Source: Candidatus Woesearchaeota archaeon (GTDB lineage Archaea; Nanobdellota; Nanobdellia; Woesearchaeales; WAPJ01). From it: a DNA stretch of 6,682 nt. Below, in pieces: positions 1-5,828 of the stretch. The DNA lies in contig WAPJ01000068.1 in assembly GCA_015520785.1 (NCBI GenBank), positions 1 to 6,682 on the forward strand. The letters are read 5' to 3'. The notes under the pieces are model-generated. The model saw only the letters and a program-made list of their open reading frames with translations. It had not been told where the DNA came from and made no database searches. The first letter of the stretch is position 1, and each line of letters starts with the position of its first letter. The translations under genes and the position numbers were made by a program.

Positions 1-35
1 AGAATGATAAGCGCGAGGAGCATGTTCTTCCTCAT
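1..35 (-). CDS. Start of a leftward gene, signal-peptide-like N-terminus (partial)
   Basis: Only the first 11 codons are in the window; the rest lies beyond the left edge. Reading left from the ATG at 35-33 gives MRKNMLLALII, a short basic start followed by a hydrophobic run, as expected of a signal peptide or first membrane segment. No Shine-Dalgarno sequence precedes the ATG, but a TATA-like element (61-67) is centred 29 bp upstream, the same spacing as for the other genes here, which fits a leaderless mRNA. An internal ATG at 23-21 is an alternative start. The function cannot be judged. The gene is divergent from the DUF2202 gene and may share its control region. Support comes only from promoter spacing and the N-terminal pattern. 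Confidence 0.35.
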   Translation of the reverse strand, partial: MRKNMLLALII

Positions 36-60
36 AAGAGAAGGGGAGGAATGGAGAGCA

Positions 61-67
61 TAAAAAA
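61..67 (-). promoter_or_regulatory. TATA-like element for the leftward gene at 1-35
   Basis: On the minus strand this reads TTTTTTA, preceded by C. Its centre is 29 bp from the first base of the ATG at 35, matching the 27.5-30.5 bp spacing seen elsewhere in the window. Initiation would fall at or just before the start codon. Confidence 0.35.
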
Positions 68-86
68 GTTTCCTCCTGGGGAGGGG

Positions 87-110
87 ATGGTTTCACATTC
101 TTGAAACCAT
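87..110. promoter_or_regulatory. Perfect 9+9 bp inverted repeat, candidate operator
   Basis: ATGGTTTCA (87-95) and its exact reverse complement TGAAACCAT (102-110) are separated by a 6-bp spacer. The two-fold symmetry and the centre-to-centre distance of 15 bp suit a dimeric DNA-binding regulator. It lies between the leftward gene at 1-35 and the DUF2202 gene, upstream of the latter's TATA box. It is unlikely to be a terminator: no T-run follows and no gene ends here. The same half-site recurs exactly at 151-159 and with two changes at 129-137. The regulator is unknown. Confidence 0.6.
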
Positions 111-128
111 TGAAGAACCTGTATGGGG

Positions 129-159
129 AGAGTTTCACGTATTTTTAAGGATGGTTTCA
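129..159 (+). promoter_or_regulatory. TATA box of the DUF2202 gene flanked by operator half-sites
   Basis: TTTTTAA at 142-148 is the best TATA candidate for the rightward gene; initiation would be expected near 170-175, giving a leader of roughly 80 nt to the ATG at 253. It sits between AGAGTTTCA (129-137, 7 of 9 identical to the palindrome half-site) and ATGGTTTCA (151-159, identical). Just right of the latter, ATGAGAC (165-171) is an imperfect inverted partner. A protein bound here would cover the TATA box, so repression is the simplest reading, but that is inference. Confidence 0.5.
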
Positions 160-177
160 TGCTTATGAGACACGTAG

Positions 178-205
178 TTCTCCCGCCCTTCACGGGTGTG
201 GAGAA
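178..205 (+). promoter_or_regulatory. Possible hairpin in the 5' leader of the DUF2202 gene
   Basis: TTCTCC (178-183) can pair with GGAGAA (200-205), and an alternative inner stem CCCG (182-185)/CGGG (193-196) is also possible. The two are partly exclusive, since both use 182-183. It lies in the inferred leader upstream of the Shine-Dalgarno sequence. No known riboswitch is recognised, and such short stems can occur by chance. Confidence 0.25.
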
Positions 206-237
206 AAGAAAAAAGCTATATGAAGAGAATAAAGTAT

Positions 238-246
238 GGGGGTGAT
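238..246 (+). promoter_or_regulatory. Shine-Dalgarno sequence that decides the DUF2202 start
   Basis: GGGGGTGAT differs at one position from the GGAGGTGAT expected as the complement of the 16S rRNA 3' end. It ends 6 nt before the ATG at 253. The in-frame GTG at 196 and ATG at 220 have no comparable site. It is the only strong Shine-Dalgarno match seen before a start in this window. Confidence 0.65.
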
Positions 247-252
247 GCGGCT

Positions 253-1113
253 ATGCGCATCCTTGCCTATATCCTCCTCAGCCTGGTCGTGCTGGGGAGT
301 CTGAGCATGAGCCTGGCATTCCCCTGGTTCTGGGGGAAGAACCAGCCGGCAGTCCGACAGCAGGTGATAGACGTCCAGAATGCAACACCGCTCAGCGAGC
401 AGGAGATTGAGGGACTCCAATATATGCGAGAGGAGGAGAAGCTTGCGCGAGACGTGTATCTCGCATTATACGAGGAGTGGAAGGATCCCGTCTTTGAGCG
501 GATCGCGCAGAGTGAAGAACAGCATACGAGCATGGTAAAGCAGCTTCTCGACGCGTATGGTATTCCTGATCCAGCGAAAGATGAGGAGGGTGTCTTTACC
601 AATCAGGAATTACAGGCACTCTACACGCAGCTGGTTGAACGGGGAAGGGAAAGCCTTGCGGAAGCGCTCCGTGTCGGCGCGCTGATCGAGGAAACGGACA
701 TTCAGGATTTGAATGAGCGTCTTGAGAGTGTGGAGCATGAGGATATTCGACGCGTCTATACGAATCTCAAAGCGGGATCGGAGAATCATCTCCGCGCGTT
801 TATCACACGGCTTGAAGCATTGAACGAGTCATACACGCCCAGCGTGCTCAGCCAGGAGGAGGTTGAAGCAATCCTGAACAATACGTCTCCTCATGGGAGG
901 CAGGGAATGGTACGGGAGAATGCCCGGATGATGAACCAGCATGAGGGAGTTCAGGGGCAGGGCCGCATGGTGCAGGCCATGCGTGGTCAGGGTCAGCCAT
1001 ACCAGCAGGCACAGGAGGATAATGGGGAGAATATGACCACGCCAGGAGTGGGGAAGCGGCAGGGCTTCTTCCAGCGGTTGATGCGCTTCTTCCACTTCGG
1101 CTGGTGGCGGTAA
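253..1113 (+). CDS. DUF2202 ferritin-like domain protein, secreted or membrane-anchored
   Basis: 286 aa. Residues 3-22 form a hydrophobic signal peptide or anchor (a possible cleavage after SLA, 20-22), so the rest should lie outside the membrane. Residues about 50-190 match the DUF2202 family, a ferritin-like helical bundle: MREEEKLARDVYLALYEEW (58-76), an ExxH motif at E88-H91, LIEETDIQDL (144-153) and GSENHLRAF (175-183). Acidic residues and histidines at these points could bind metal; the activity of the family is not established. The tail (211-265) is rich in Gln, Gly, Met and His, and the last 15 residues are aromatic and basic (FFQRLMRFFHFGWWR). The ATG at 253 was chosen for its Shine-Dalgarno match and because the signal peptide then begins normally; GTG 196 or ATG 220 would add 19 or 11 residues. 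The gene is preceded by a palindromic operator candidate and converges on the glycogen synthase gene. Confidence 0.85.
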   Translation: MRILAYILLSLVVLGSLSMSLAFPWFWGKNQPAVRQQVIDVQNATPLSEQEIEGLQYMREEEKLARDVYLALYEEWKDPVFERIAQSEEQHTSMVKQLLDAYGIPDPAKDEEGVFTNQELQALYTQLVERGRESLAEALRVGALIEETDIQDLNERLESVEHEDIRRVYTNLKAGSENHLRAFITRLEALNESYTPSVLSQEEVEAILNNTSPHGRQGMVRENARMMNQHEGVQGQGRMVQAMRGQGQPYQQAQEDNGENMTTPGVGKRQGFFQRLMRFFHFGWWR

Positions 1114-1133
1114 AGCCTCCTCCTCTGAAAACT

Positions 1134-1168
1134 GTTTTTCCTCTCTTCTTTCATTCTTTTCTTCCTTC
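1134..1168 (+). terminator. Pyrimidine-rich terminator tract after the DUF2202 gene
   Basis: About 20 nt after the stop codon the coding strand becomes an almost pure pyrimidine run with T5 at 1135-1139 and several T3-T4 groups. Archaeal transcription commonly stops at T-rich tracts without a hairpin, and no stem is seen here. Confidence 0.5.
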
Positions 1169-1204
1169 AGACAGTCTCTCTTCTCAGCACGGTGGGAGCA
1201 TGCT

Positions 1205-1238
1205 TGAGAAAGCGATAGAATAAGAGAGAAGGAGGGTA
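1205..1238 (-). terminator. Pyrimidine-rich terminator tract after the glycogen synthase gene
   Basis: Read leftward, the sequence just beyond the TAA stop is pyrimidine-rich (CCCTCCTTCTCTCTTATTCT and on to CTTTCTC). Together with 1134-1168 it fills the 128-bp convergent gap, one tract for each direction. The T-runs are short, so this is weaker than its partner. Confidence 0.35.
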
Positions 1239-1241
1239 TGC

Positions 1242-2984
1242 TTATCCAACGAGCCGATCGTAGACCATCTCATAATGCTTGATAAGCTCCTTCCAATCAT
1301 ACGCTTTTGCGGTGTGAAGGGCTTTATGCTTTTCTTCTAATCGTGCATCGTGGGGGAGGAGGGCGTAGTCGGTGAGGAGGCTTGTGAGACGGGTGATTGT
1401 CTCTTCTTGTGTTGCATGCTTTCGGCGGAGGACGTAGACGCCCTGCCCGTCAAGGCCCTTCTGGAGGAGGTCATCTCCAAATCCTGCAATGTCCGTGGTG
1501 ATGGCGGGGACGCCATACGCGATACTCTCCAGTGGCGTATACCCCCATGGTTCATACTTGCTGGGGAAGACGCCGAGATGACAGCCCTGGATGGCGGGAT
1601 AATAGTCGAGGTTGATAAGCCCGTCATTCCGGTTGAGATAGGCTGGGTAGAGGATGACCTTAACACGATCCTCCTTGCGGTTGAGGAGGCCTTCACGGCG
1701 GAACGCGTTGAGAATAGCATCCTCCTCTTCATAGGTGAGGATGTGCGTGCTGAGCGGCGGGTCATCAGGGCGTTTGAGGGCGAACGCGGCTGTCTTGAGC
1801 ATGCGCTGCGCGTCCTCATGCAGGATGCTAAGCTTTTCTGCTGGTGTATGGATGAACCTGCGGAGGATGGTCCGCTTCGCGTGTTGGAGGCTTTCGTCGA
1901 GCGCGTCGCTCACGTCTTCAATGATCGCCTTTGCTTTGAGGAGGTCGTAGCGGATGCGCTTCACGCTGGCTGGGATGAAGAAGAAGGCGACGATATGCCG
2001 TTCTCCCCCGGTTTCTTTTAAGACCTTGTTGAGGCGGCCGAGTGCTTGGATGAAGACGTCTATCCCCTTATTCTCATACTCGTATCGGCCGCTAATATAG
2101 TAGAAGAGTGTGTGTTCGAGTGGGAGCTCATAGCTGGGGAAGAAGTAGGGGATGAGGAATTCGCGGAGTTTTTCACGGTAGACGCGATGCTGGATGGGGA
2201 TTTCCTCGCTATCCGGAAATTGACTGAGGTCAAGCCCATTGGGGAGGATCGCATCAGGCGTGCGGCCGAGGAGGTGTGCGGCTTCCTCCGCGGTAATCCG
2301 GCTTACGGTGGTGAACACGTCCGCATTCCGTGCGGCGGCTTCTTCAAGCGTATGCTTTGCTTCTATACCAAGCTGCCAGGCGCGTTCACGTGGATTCAGG
2401 ATGCTGAGGGGGTCTTCTCCCCGTGCGCTCACGCTCCTGCCGAGCATTGTCGCATGCGTGGTGAAAACAGTCTTGACGGGCAGCGTGAGGAGTCTGCTTG
2501 CGAGGATGCTGCTCCCGCTCAGCCATTCATGCGCGTGCAGGATTGGTTTTTCCCTGCCTTCGCGGAGCCATTCCTGGAGGAGGAGGGCGATGCTAATACT
2601 CCAGAGCATGGGATGATCAACATCACTCCCCGCGCGGATCGTGTCAACCCGGTAGGCTTCCCAGAAGCGCTTCCGCCACGCGTTCCGCTCCGCCCAGAGG
2701 CCGTCATACGAGAGGAGGATGGCGTTCGGCTTGCCCTTGACCTCCCAGACGCCATAGTGGAGGATGATATTCTTCTCTTCCAAGCTGTGTGCGATGCGTT
2801 CCAGCCAGGCGGGCATTGGTTGTGGTGTGAAGTCGAGCGCGGCTTTCTCCTCAATATACGGCCCTATCGCATAGTATTCGTCAGCAAGACTGCGCATGCG
2901 TTCCGCCTTGCTCGCGAGGACCGTGTAGATACCGCCAACCTTGTTGGCGACCTCCCAGGATGCTTCAAGAATGATCCGTCCCAC
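1242..2984 (-). CDS. Glycogen synthase, eukaryote-type (GT3 family)
   Basis: 580 aa, full length for a short GT3 enzyme. It should transfer glucose from UDP-glucose to the non-reducing ends of an alpha-1,4-glucan in the cytoplasm, making storage glycogen. Family landmarks appear in order: EVANKVGGIYTVL (11-23, donor-binding loop), HAHEWLSG (150-157), TTHATMLGR (175-183), FTTVSRIT (224-231), LPNGLDL (247-253), GRYEYENKGIDVF (299-311), the long helical insertion typical of the animal/fungal enzymes (about 330-430), and GCHLGVFPSKYEPWGYTPLE (467-486). E478 and E486 correspond to the conserved E-x7-E pair. It ends soon after the catalytic fold and lacks the C-terminal arginine-rich helix that mediates glucose-6-phosphate control in yeast and animals. 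The start is a GTG, supported by a TATA-like element 29.5 bp upstream and by the motif beginning at residue 2. No glycogen degradation or branching gene is adjacent. Confidence 0.92.
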   Translation of the reverse strand: MGRIILEASWEVANKVGGIYTVLASKAERMRSLADEYYAIGPYIEEKAALDFTPQPMPAWLERIAHSLEEKNIILHYGVWEVKGKPNAILLSYDGLWAERNAWRKRFWEAYRVDTIRAGSDVDHPMLWSISIALLLQEWLREGREKPILHAHEWLSGSSILASRLLTLPVKTVFTTHATMLGRSVSARGEDPLSILNPRERAWQLGIEAKHTLEEAAARNADVFTTVSRITAEEAAHLLGRTPDAILPNGLDLSQFPDSEEIPIQHRVYREKLREFLIPYFFPSYELPLEHTLFYYISGRYEYENKGIDVFIQALGRLNKVLKETGGERHIVAFFFIPASVKRIRYDLLKAKAIIEDVSDALDESLQHAKRTILRRFIHTPAEKLSILHEDAQRMLKTAAFALKRPDDPPLSTHILTYEEEDAILNAFRREGLLNRKEDRVKVILYPAYLNRNDGLINLDYYPAIQGCHLGVFPSKYEPWGYTPLESIAYGVPAITTDIAGFGDDLLQKGLDGQGVYVLRRKHATQEETITRLTSLLTDYALLPHDARLEEKHKALHTAKAYDWKELIKHYEMVYDRLVG

Positions 2985-3010
2985 AAGAAAGTGATTAGGC
3001 GGGAGAATGC

Positions 3011-3016
3011 TTATAA
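3011..3016. promoter_or_regulatory. Symmetric TATA core shared by glycogen synthase and a small membrane protein
   Basis: TTATAA is its own reverse complement. Its centre (3013.5) is 29.5 bp from the first base of the GTG at 2984 on the minus strand and 29.5 bp from the ATG at 3043 on the plus strand. No other TATA-like sequence is seen in the 58-bp gap. In the leftward direction it reads CTTTATAAG. Both transcripts would start at or just before the start codon. Confidence 0.6.
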
Positions 3017-3042
3017 AGAGTATCTCACCATTCCAGCGTAGT

Positions 3043-3372
3043 ATGGGCTTAGAGGAGATTCTCGCCCAACACCCCCCTCCGACGCCTGATCCGGAGAGGA
3101 TTCATCCTGACGGGCTTGCCCTCACGCTCGCAGGCATTGGCGGATTGTGGAGTGCCTATCAGCTTGGAAGGAAGAGTACGGATCCTTTCGCACGTCTTAT
3201 CGCTGGTACAGCACCACTCATTGCAGGCCTCGCGAATCGCTCCCTTGGAGTAGTCGGAGAGACTGAGACTGAACGCCTCTTTTACGCCACGCTCGGCGTT
3301 GCTGCGGCTGAGATCACAGCATATTTTGCTGGCGTCATCTCTCGTCGGAAAGCGTACGAGTCGGAACGGTGA
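3043..3372 (+). CDS. Small hypothetical membrane protein
   Basis: 109 aa, family not recognised. The N-terminus is short and proline-rich (HPPPTPDPERIHP, 10-22). Three hydrophobic, Gly/Ala-rich stretches follow, at about 24-42, 49-64 and 79-99, and could be membrane helices; the protein ends in a charged tail (RRKAYESER). The predicted loops are short. No catalytic motif is visible. The ATG at 3043 was chosen because the shared TATA element lies 29.5 bp upstream; the in-frame ATG at 3007 would lie upstream of that element and could not be transcribed from it. It is divergent from the glycogen synthase gene, so the two may be expressed together, but a role in glycogen metabolism is speculation. 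Confidence 0.65.
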   Translation: MGLEEILAQHPPPTPDPERIHPDGLALTLAGIGGLWSAYQLGRKSTDPFARLIAGTAPLIAGLANRSLGVVGETETERLFYATLGVAAAEITAYFAGVISRRKAYESER

Positions 3373-3610
3373 GGAGGATTCGACCGGCCTCAAGCAGTAT
3401 CCCCCACCACTAGGCATGCTCTGTTCCCTCCTTCATAAGACGCGTCTTCTTCCCGCGACTCTCACCCTTACGCTCAGAGAGGATTTCTTCAAGAAGATGA
3501 TGGGGTATCTTATTCGGACAGTAAAGAATGAGAAGAAGATCGGAAAAGACAAAGTTAGAGAGGAGAAGAACGATTCATTTAAGAGAAGATGGGAAGTACA
3601 CGGGTGCTTC
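3373..3610. other. Gene-free stretch of 238 bp ahead of map
   Basis: No convincing gene is seen. The first part is pyrimidine-rich on the plus strand (about 3420-3474) and may end the transcript of the preceding small gene, although it has no long T-run. The second part (about 3476-3600) is purine-rich and ends in the map promoter. The map reading frame stays open through all of it, but those codons resemble no MetAP N-terminus. Confidence 0.4.
3577..3583 (+). promoter_or_regulatory. TATA-like element of map
   Basis: ATTTAAG, with its TTTAAG core centred 30.5 bp before the ATG at 3611. This spacing supports that start over upstream in-frame starts and predicts a leaderless mRNA. Confidence 0.5.
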
Positions 3611-4510
3611 ATGCAGGATGAGTGGTATGATGAAGCCTATCGGGAGGAGGCGCGGCGTGCCGGCCGGATTCTCAAGCGCGTGTTTAATCATGTCCTCCCC
3701 ATGGTGAAGCCTGGCGTGCTGGTACGCGAGATTATCCTCGCGGCGGAAGAAGCGATCCGTGATGCTGAGGCTGGCGAGGCCTTCCCACCACAGGTGAGCG
3801 TGAATGAGACTGCAGCGCATGATACTGCCATGCCCGAGGATGAGCGGACCATTCCTGAAGAAGGAGTGGTTAAGCTTGACATGGGCGTGCATGTGAGTGG
3901 TGTGATTGCGGATGCTGCGCGGAGCATTGCTCTTGGCCGCGAAGCGGAACGCCTCGTGAAGAGTGTGCGGGAAGCGTATGCTGCTGGCCGTGAATGGCTC
4001 ATGCGGGATGCAAGCGTAGGTGAGATTGGACGCGTGGTGAGTGAAACCCTCCGGGAGCACGGGGTGAATCCTATCGTGAACCTGTCGGGGCATGGCCTGG
4101 CACGCTGGACGGTGCATGCCGACCCGCAGATACCGAACATTCCCACGAGTGATGCGCGGAAGCCTGCAGTGCATACTGCCTTTGAACCCTTCGGGAGCCT
4201 GGGTGCTGGGCGCGTGCAGGAGCATGGGACTGCGGAGGTCTTCCAGGCAGCATGGCCGTTGCGTACGCGGGATATGATCATCCGCCGCGCGGAGGCTTTT
4301 TTTAGGGAGCGGCATGGCTTGCCGTTCAGCCGATGGCAGCTCGCGCGCGTGGTTGGCGCTCCGCGCGCAGCGTATATCCTTCAACGCTTACGCCAAGAAG
4401 GCTTGCTCGTCAGCTATCCACCCTTGCGTGATTCGGGCTGGGTGGCGCAGTGGGAGGATTCTTTCATCCGTACTGAGCATGGCTGGGAGAACGTGACGGG
4501 TGACGAGTAG
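3611..4510 (+). CDS. map: Methionine aminopeptidase, type II
   Basis: 299 aa, the usual archaeal length. It removes the initiator methionine from new proteins in the cytoplasm, using two divalent metal ions. All five metal ligands of the pita-bread fold can be placed: D90 (KLDMGVH), D101 (IADAAR), H161 (LSGHGL), E192 (FEPFG) and E282 (AQWED). H70 (NETAAHDT) and H169 (TVHADP) fit the conserved substrate-side histidines. The insert between H161 and E282 (about 205-270, ending RQEGLLVSYPPL) has the helical, winged-helix-like character of the type II subdomain, which distinguishes it from the bacterial type I enzyme. Start: ATG 3611, with a TATA-like element 30.5 bp upstream. An in-frame extension to 3299 was rejected because it overlaps the preceding gene and has no family resemblance. 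Its stop codon lies 3 bp from that of the convergent hisS. Confidence 0.95.
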   Translation: MQDEWYDEAYREEARRAGRILKRVFNHVLPMVKPGVLVREIILAAEEAIRDAEAGEAFPPQVSVNETAAHDTAMPEDERTIPEEGVVKLDMGVHVSGVIADAARSIALGREAERLVKSVREAYAAGREWLMRDASVGEIGRVVSETLREHGVNPIVNLSGHGLARWTVHADPQIPNIPTSDARKPAVHTAFEPFGSLGAGRVQEHGTAEVFQAAWPLRTRDMIIRRAEAFFRERHGLPFSRWQLARVVGAPRAAYILQRLRQEGLLVSYPPLRDSGWVAQWEDSFIRTEHGWENVTGDE

Positions 4511-4513
4511 GCT

Positions 4514-5773
4514 TTATGCTTCTCTCGCGTGGAGGGTGAGATTCTCCTCCTGGAAGCGGATGGTTTCGCGGAGGGTTTCAATCAGGCGTGCAAGTGGGAG
4601 GTGTTCCTCCTCGCCCGTCTTGAGACTCTTAAGCGTATACGTATTCTCCCTGACTTCTTTTTCGCCGATGAAGATGACATACGCGTAGCCGAGGCTCTCA
4701 GCATGCCGGATCGCACCGCTAATACTCTTCCGTGAGGGGAGGAGGAATGCTGGGATACCCTCCTCGCGGAGGACTTGGGCGAGCGTGAATGCTGCCTCCT
4801 CTTGGTGGATTGGGATGAGATACACGCCAGGCGTCTCTAAGGGGTCGGCGAGAATGCCGCTCTCGAGGAGCGCGTCAACACCAATACTCCCCCCTACCGC
4901 TTCCAAGGGGAGGCCCCACTGTTCGAACAGCCTTGCATAGCGCCCACCAGCGGCGATCGCACTGTTAAAGCCTGGCGTGTAGTATTCGAAGAGGATGCCC
5001 GTATAATAGTTGAGTCCGCGGGCGAGCGTTGGTGTGAAGACCGCCTCAGGAAGCTTGTCGGTGAGCGTCGTGATGAATGTGTACGCGTCACGCGCCCCGT
5101 CCGGCACGCTCCCCTTCTCGGCCGCTTCGAGCAGAATAAAGATGCGTTTGATTGTTTCATCCGTATAGCCTTTCTCTCTGAGTTCCGCTTCTACACCCTC
5201 CCGGCCGATCTTCTCGAGCTTGTCCAGGGTGAGGATCGAGTCTTCTGGCTTAGCTACGCCAGCGTCGCGCATGATACTATCCAGGATCGTCCGATGGTTG
5301 ATGCGGATGGTGAATGGGAGGTTGAGCTGGCGGAAGACACGGCTAATCGTTTCCAGGATCTCCCTATCAGCGAGGCCTTCCCGTGCGCCGATCGTGTCAA
5401 TATCCGCCTGGATGAACTCGCGGAGACGGCCCCGCTTGACCGGACCATCACGGAAGACCGTGCCGATCGCATATCGCTTATACGGCAGGGGGAGGTCCTT
5501 GTGGAGGCTGGTGAAGCGTGCGAGTGGGACGGTATGATCATACCTGAGCGCGAGCTTCCGCCCGGCCTGGTCTGAGAGGCGGAAGATTTCTCGGATGATC
5601 TCCTCGCCACCCGAGAACTTGCTGAGCAGTGTTTCTTCGCGTTCAATATGCGGTGTTGCCAGTGGCTGGAAGCCCGCCTGCTGGTAGGCGTCCTCGATCA
5701 GGCGGAGGAGGCGTTGCCGCTGCCATGCCTGCCTAGAGGCCCAGTCCTTCACGCCCCGCGCTAATCGTACCAT
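4514..5773 (-). CDS. hisS: Histidyl-tRNA synthetase
   Basis: 419 aa, a normal length for HisRS. It attaches histidine to tRNA-His in the cytoplasm. The class II catalytic core comes first: motif 1 (GFQPLATPHIE, 34-44), LRYDHTVPLAR (76-86), motif 2 (FRDGPVKRGRLREF, 107-120), the HisA signature ARGLNYYTG (251-259) with the catalytic arginine at R252, and HisB AAGGRYARL (274-282). Residues about 315-398 form the anticodon-binding domain (VYLIPI, FIGEKEV). Three positions are unusual: motif 3 reads GGSIGVDALL (294-303), with Ala301 where class II enzymes have arginine; HisA has Asn255 for the common Asp; HisB has ARL for the usual DGL. HisZ, a HisRS-like subunit of histidine biosynthesis, seems unlikely because the anticodon-binding domain is present and tRNA-His lies nearby. 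The start at ATG 5773 is supported by the shared TATA core 28.5 bp upstream; an extension to 5848 would overlap the divergent gene. Confidence 0.93.
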   Translation of the reverse strand: MVRLARGVKDWASRQAWQRQRLLRLIEDAYQQAGFQPLATPHIEREETLLSKFSGGEEIIREIFRLSDQAGRKLALRYDHTVPLARFTSLHKDLPLPYKRYAIGTVFRDGPVKRGRLREFIQADIDTIGAREGLADREILETISRVFRQLNLPFTIRINHRTILDSIMRDAGVAKPEDSILTLDKLEKIGREGVEAELREKGYTDETIKRIFILLEAAEKGSVPDGARDAYTFITTLTDKLPEAVFTPTLARGLNYYTGILFEYYTPGFNSAIAAGGRYARLFEQWGLPLEAVGGSIGVDALLESGILADPLETPGVYLIPIHQEEAAFTLAQVLREEGIPAFLLPSRKSISGAIRHAESLGYAYVIFIGEKEVRENTYTLKSLKTGEEEHLPLARLIETLRETIRFQEENLTLHAREA

Positions 5774-5790
5774 GCACCAGCATGGAAGGA

Positions 5791-5814
5791 CGTGTGCTTT
5801 TAAACGTGTGCTTT
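5791..5814. repeat. Direct repeat CGTGTGCTTT flanking the hisS/GNAT TATA core
   Basis: CGTGTGCTTT occurs at 5791-5800 and again, identical, at 5805-5814, separated by TAAA (period 14 bp). The TATA core overlaps the end of the first copy. It could be a regulator site on both sides of the TATA box or a local duplication; the sequence alone does not decide. Confidence 0.5.
5799..5804. promoter_or_regulatory. Symmetric TATA core shared by hisS and the GNAT gene
   Basis: TTTAAA is its own reverse complement. Its centre (5801.5) is 28.5 bp from the hisS ATG at 5773 (leftward) and 27.5 bp from the GNAT ATG at 5829 (rightward). It is the only A/T-rich element in the 55-bp gap. Both mRNAs would be leaderless or nearly so. 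Confidence 0.6.
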
Positions 5815-5828
5815 CAGCCGCAAGAGTA

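Noticed and set aside
196..252. DUF2202 start at GTG 196 or ATG 220
   Set aside because: Neither has a Shine-Dalgarno sequence, and they put 19 or 11 extra residues before the signal peptide. A weak TATA-like TTATGA (163-168) is 30.5 bp before GTG 196, so a leaderless GTG start cannot be fully excluded.
2046..3041. Long rightward open frame (331 codons) opposite the glycogen synthase gene
   Set aside because: It lies antisense to a certain gene, spans that gene's promoter and has no recognisable domain; the frame is open because of the codon bias of the real gene. The same applies to the frame at 1350-2021.
3299..3610. Upstream extension of map by 104 codons
   Set aside because: It overlaps the preceding gene, has no MetAP similarity, and lies upstream of the TATA-like element that fits ATG 3611.
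3575..4384. Leftward open frame (269 codons) opposite map
   Set aside because: The plus-strand map product has all its metal ligands, while the minus-strand product is Cys/His/Pro-rich without any motif. It is a shadow frame.
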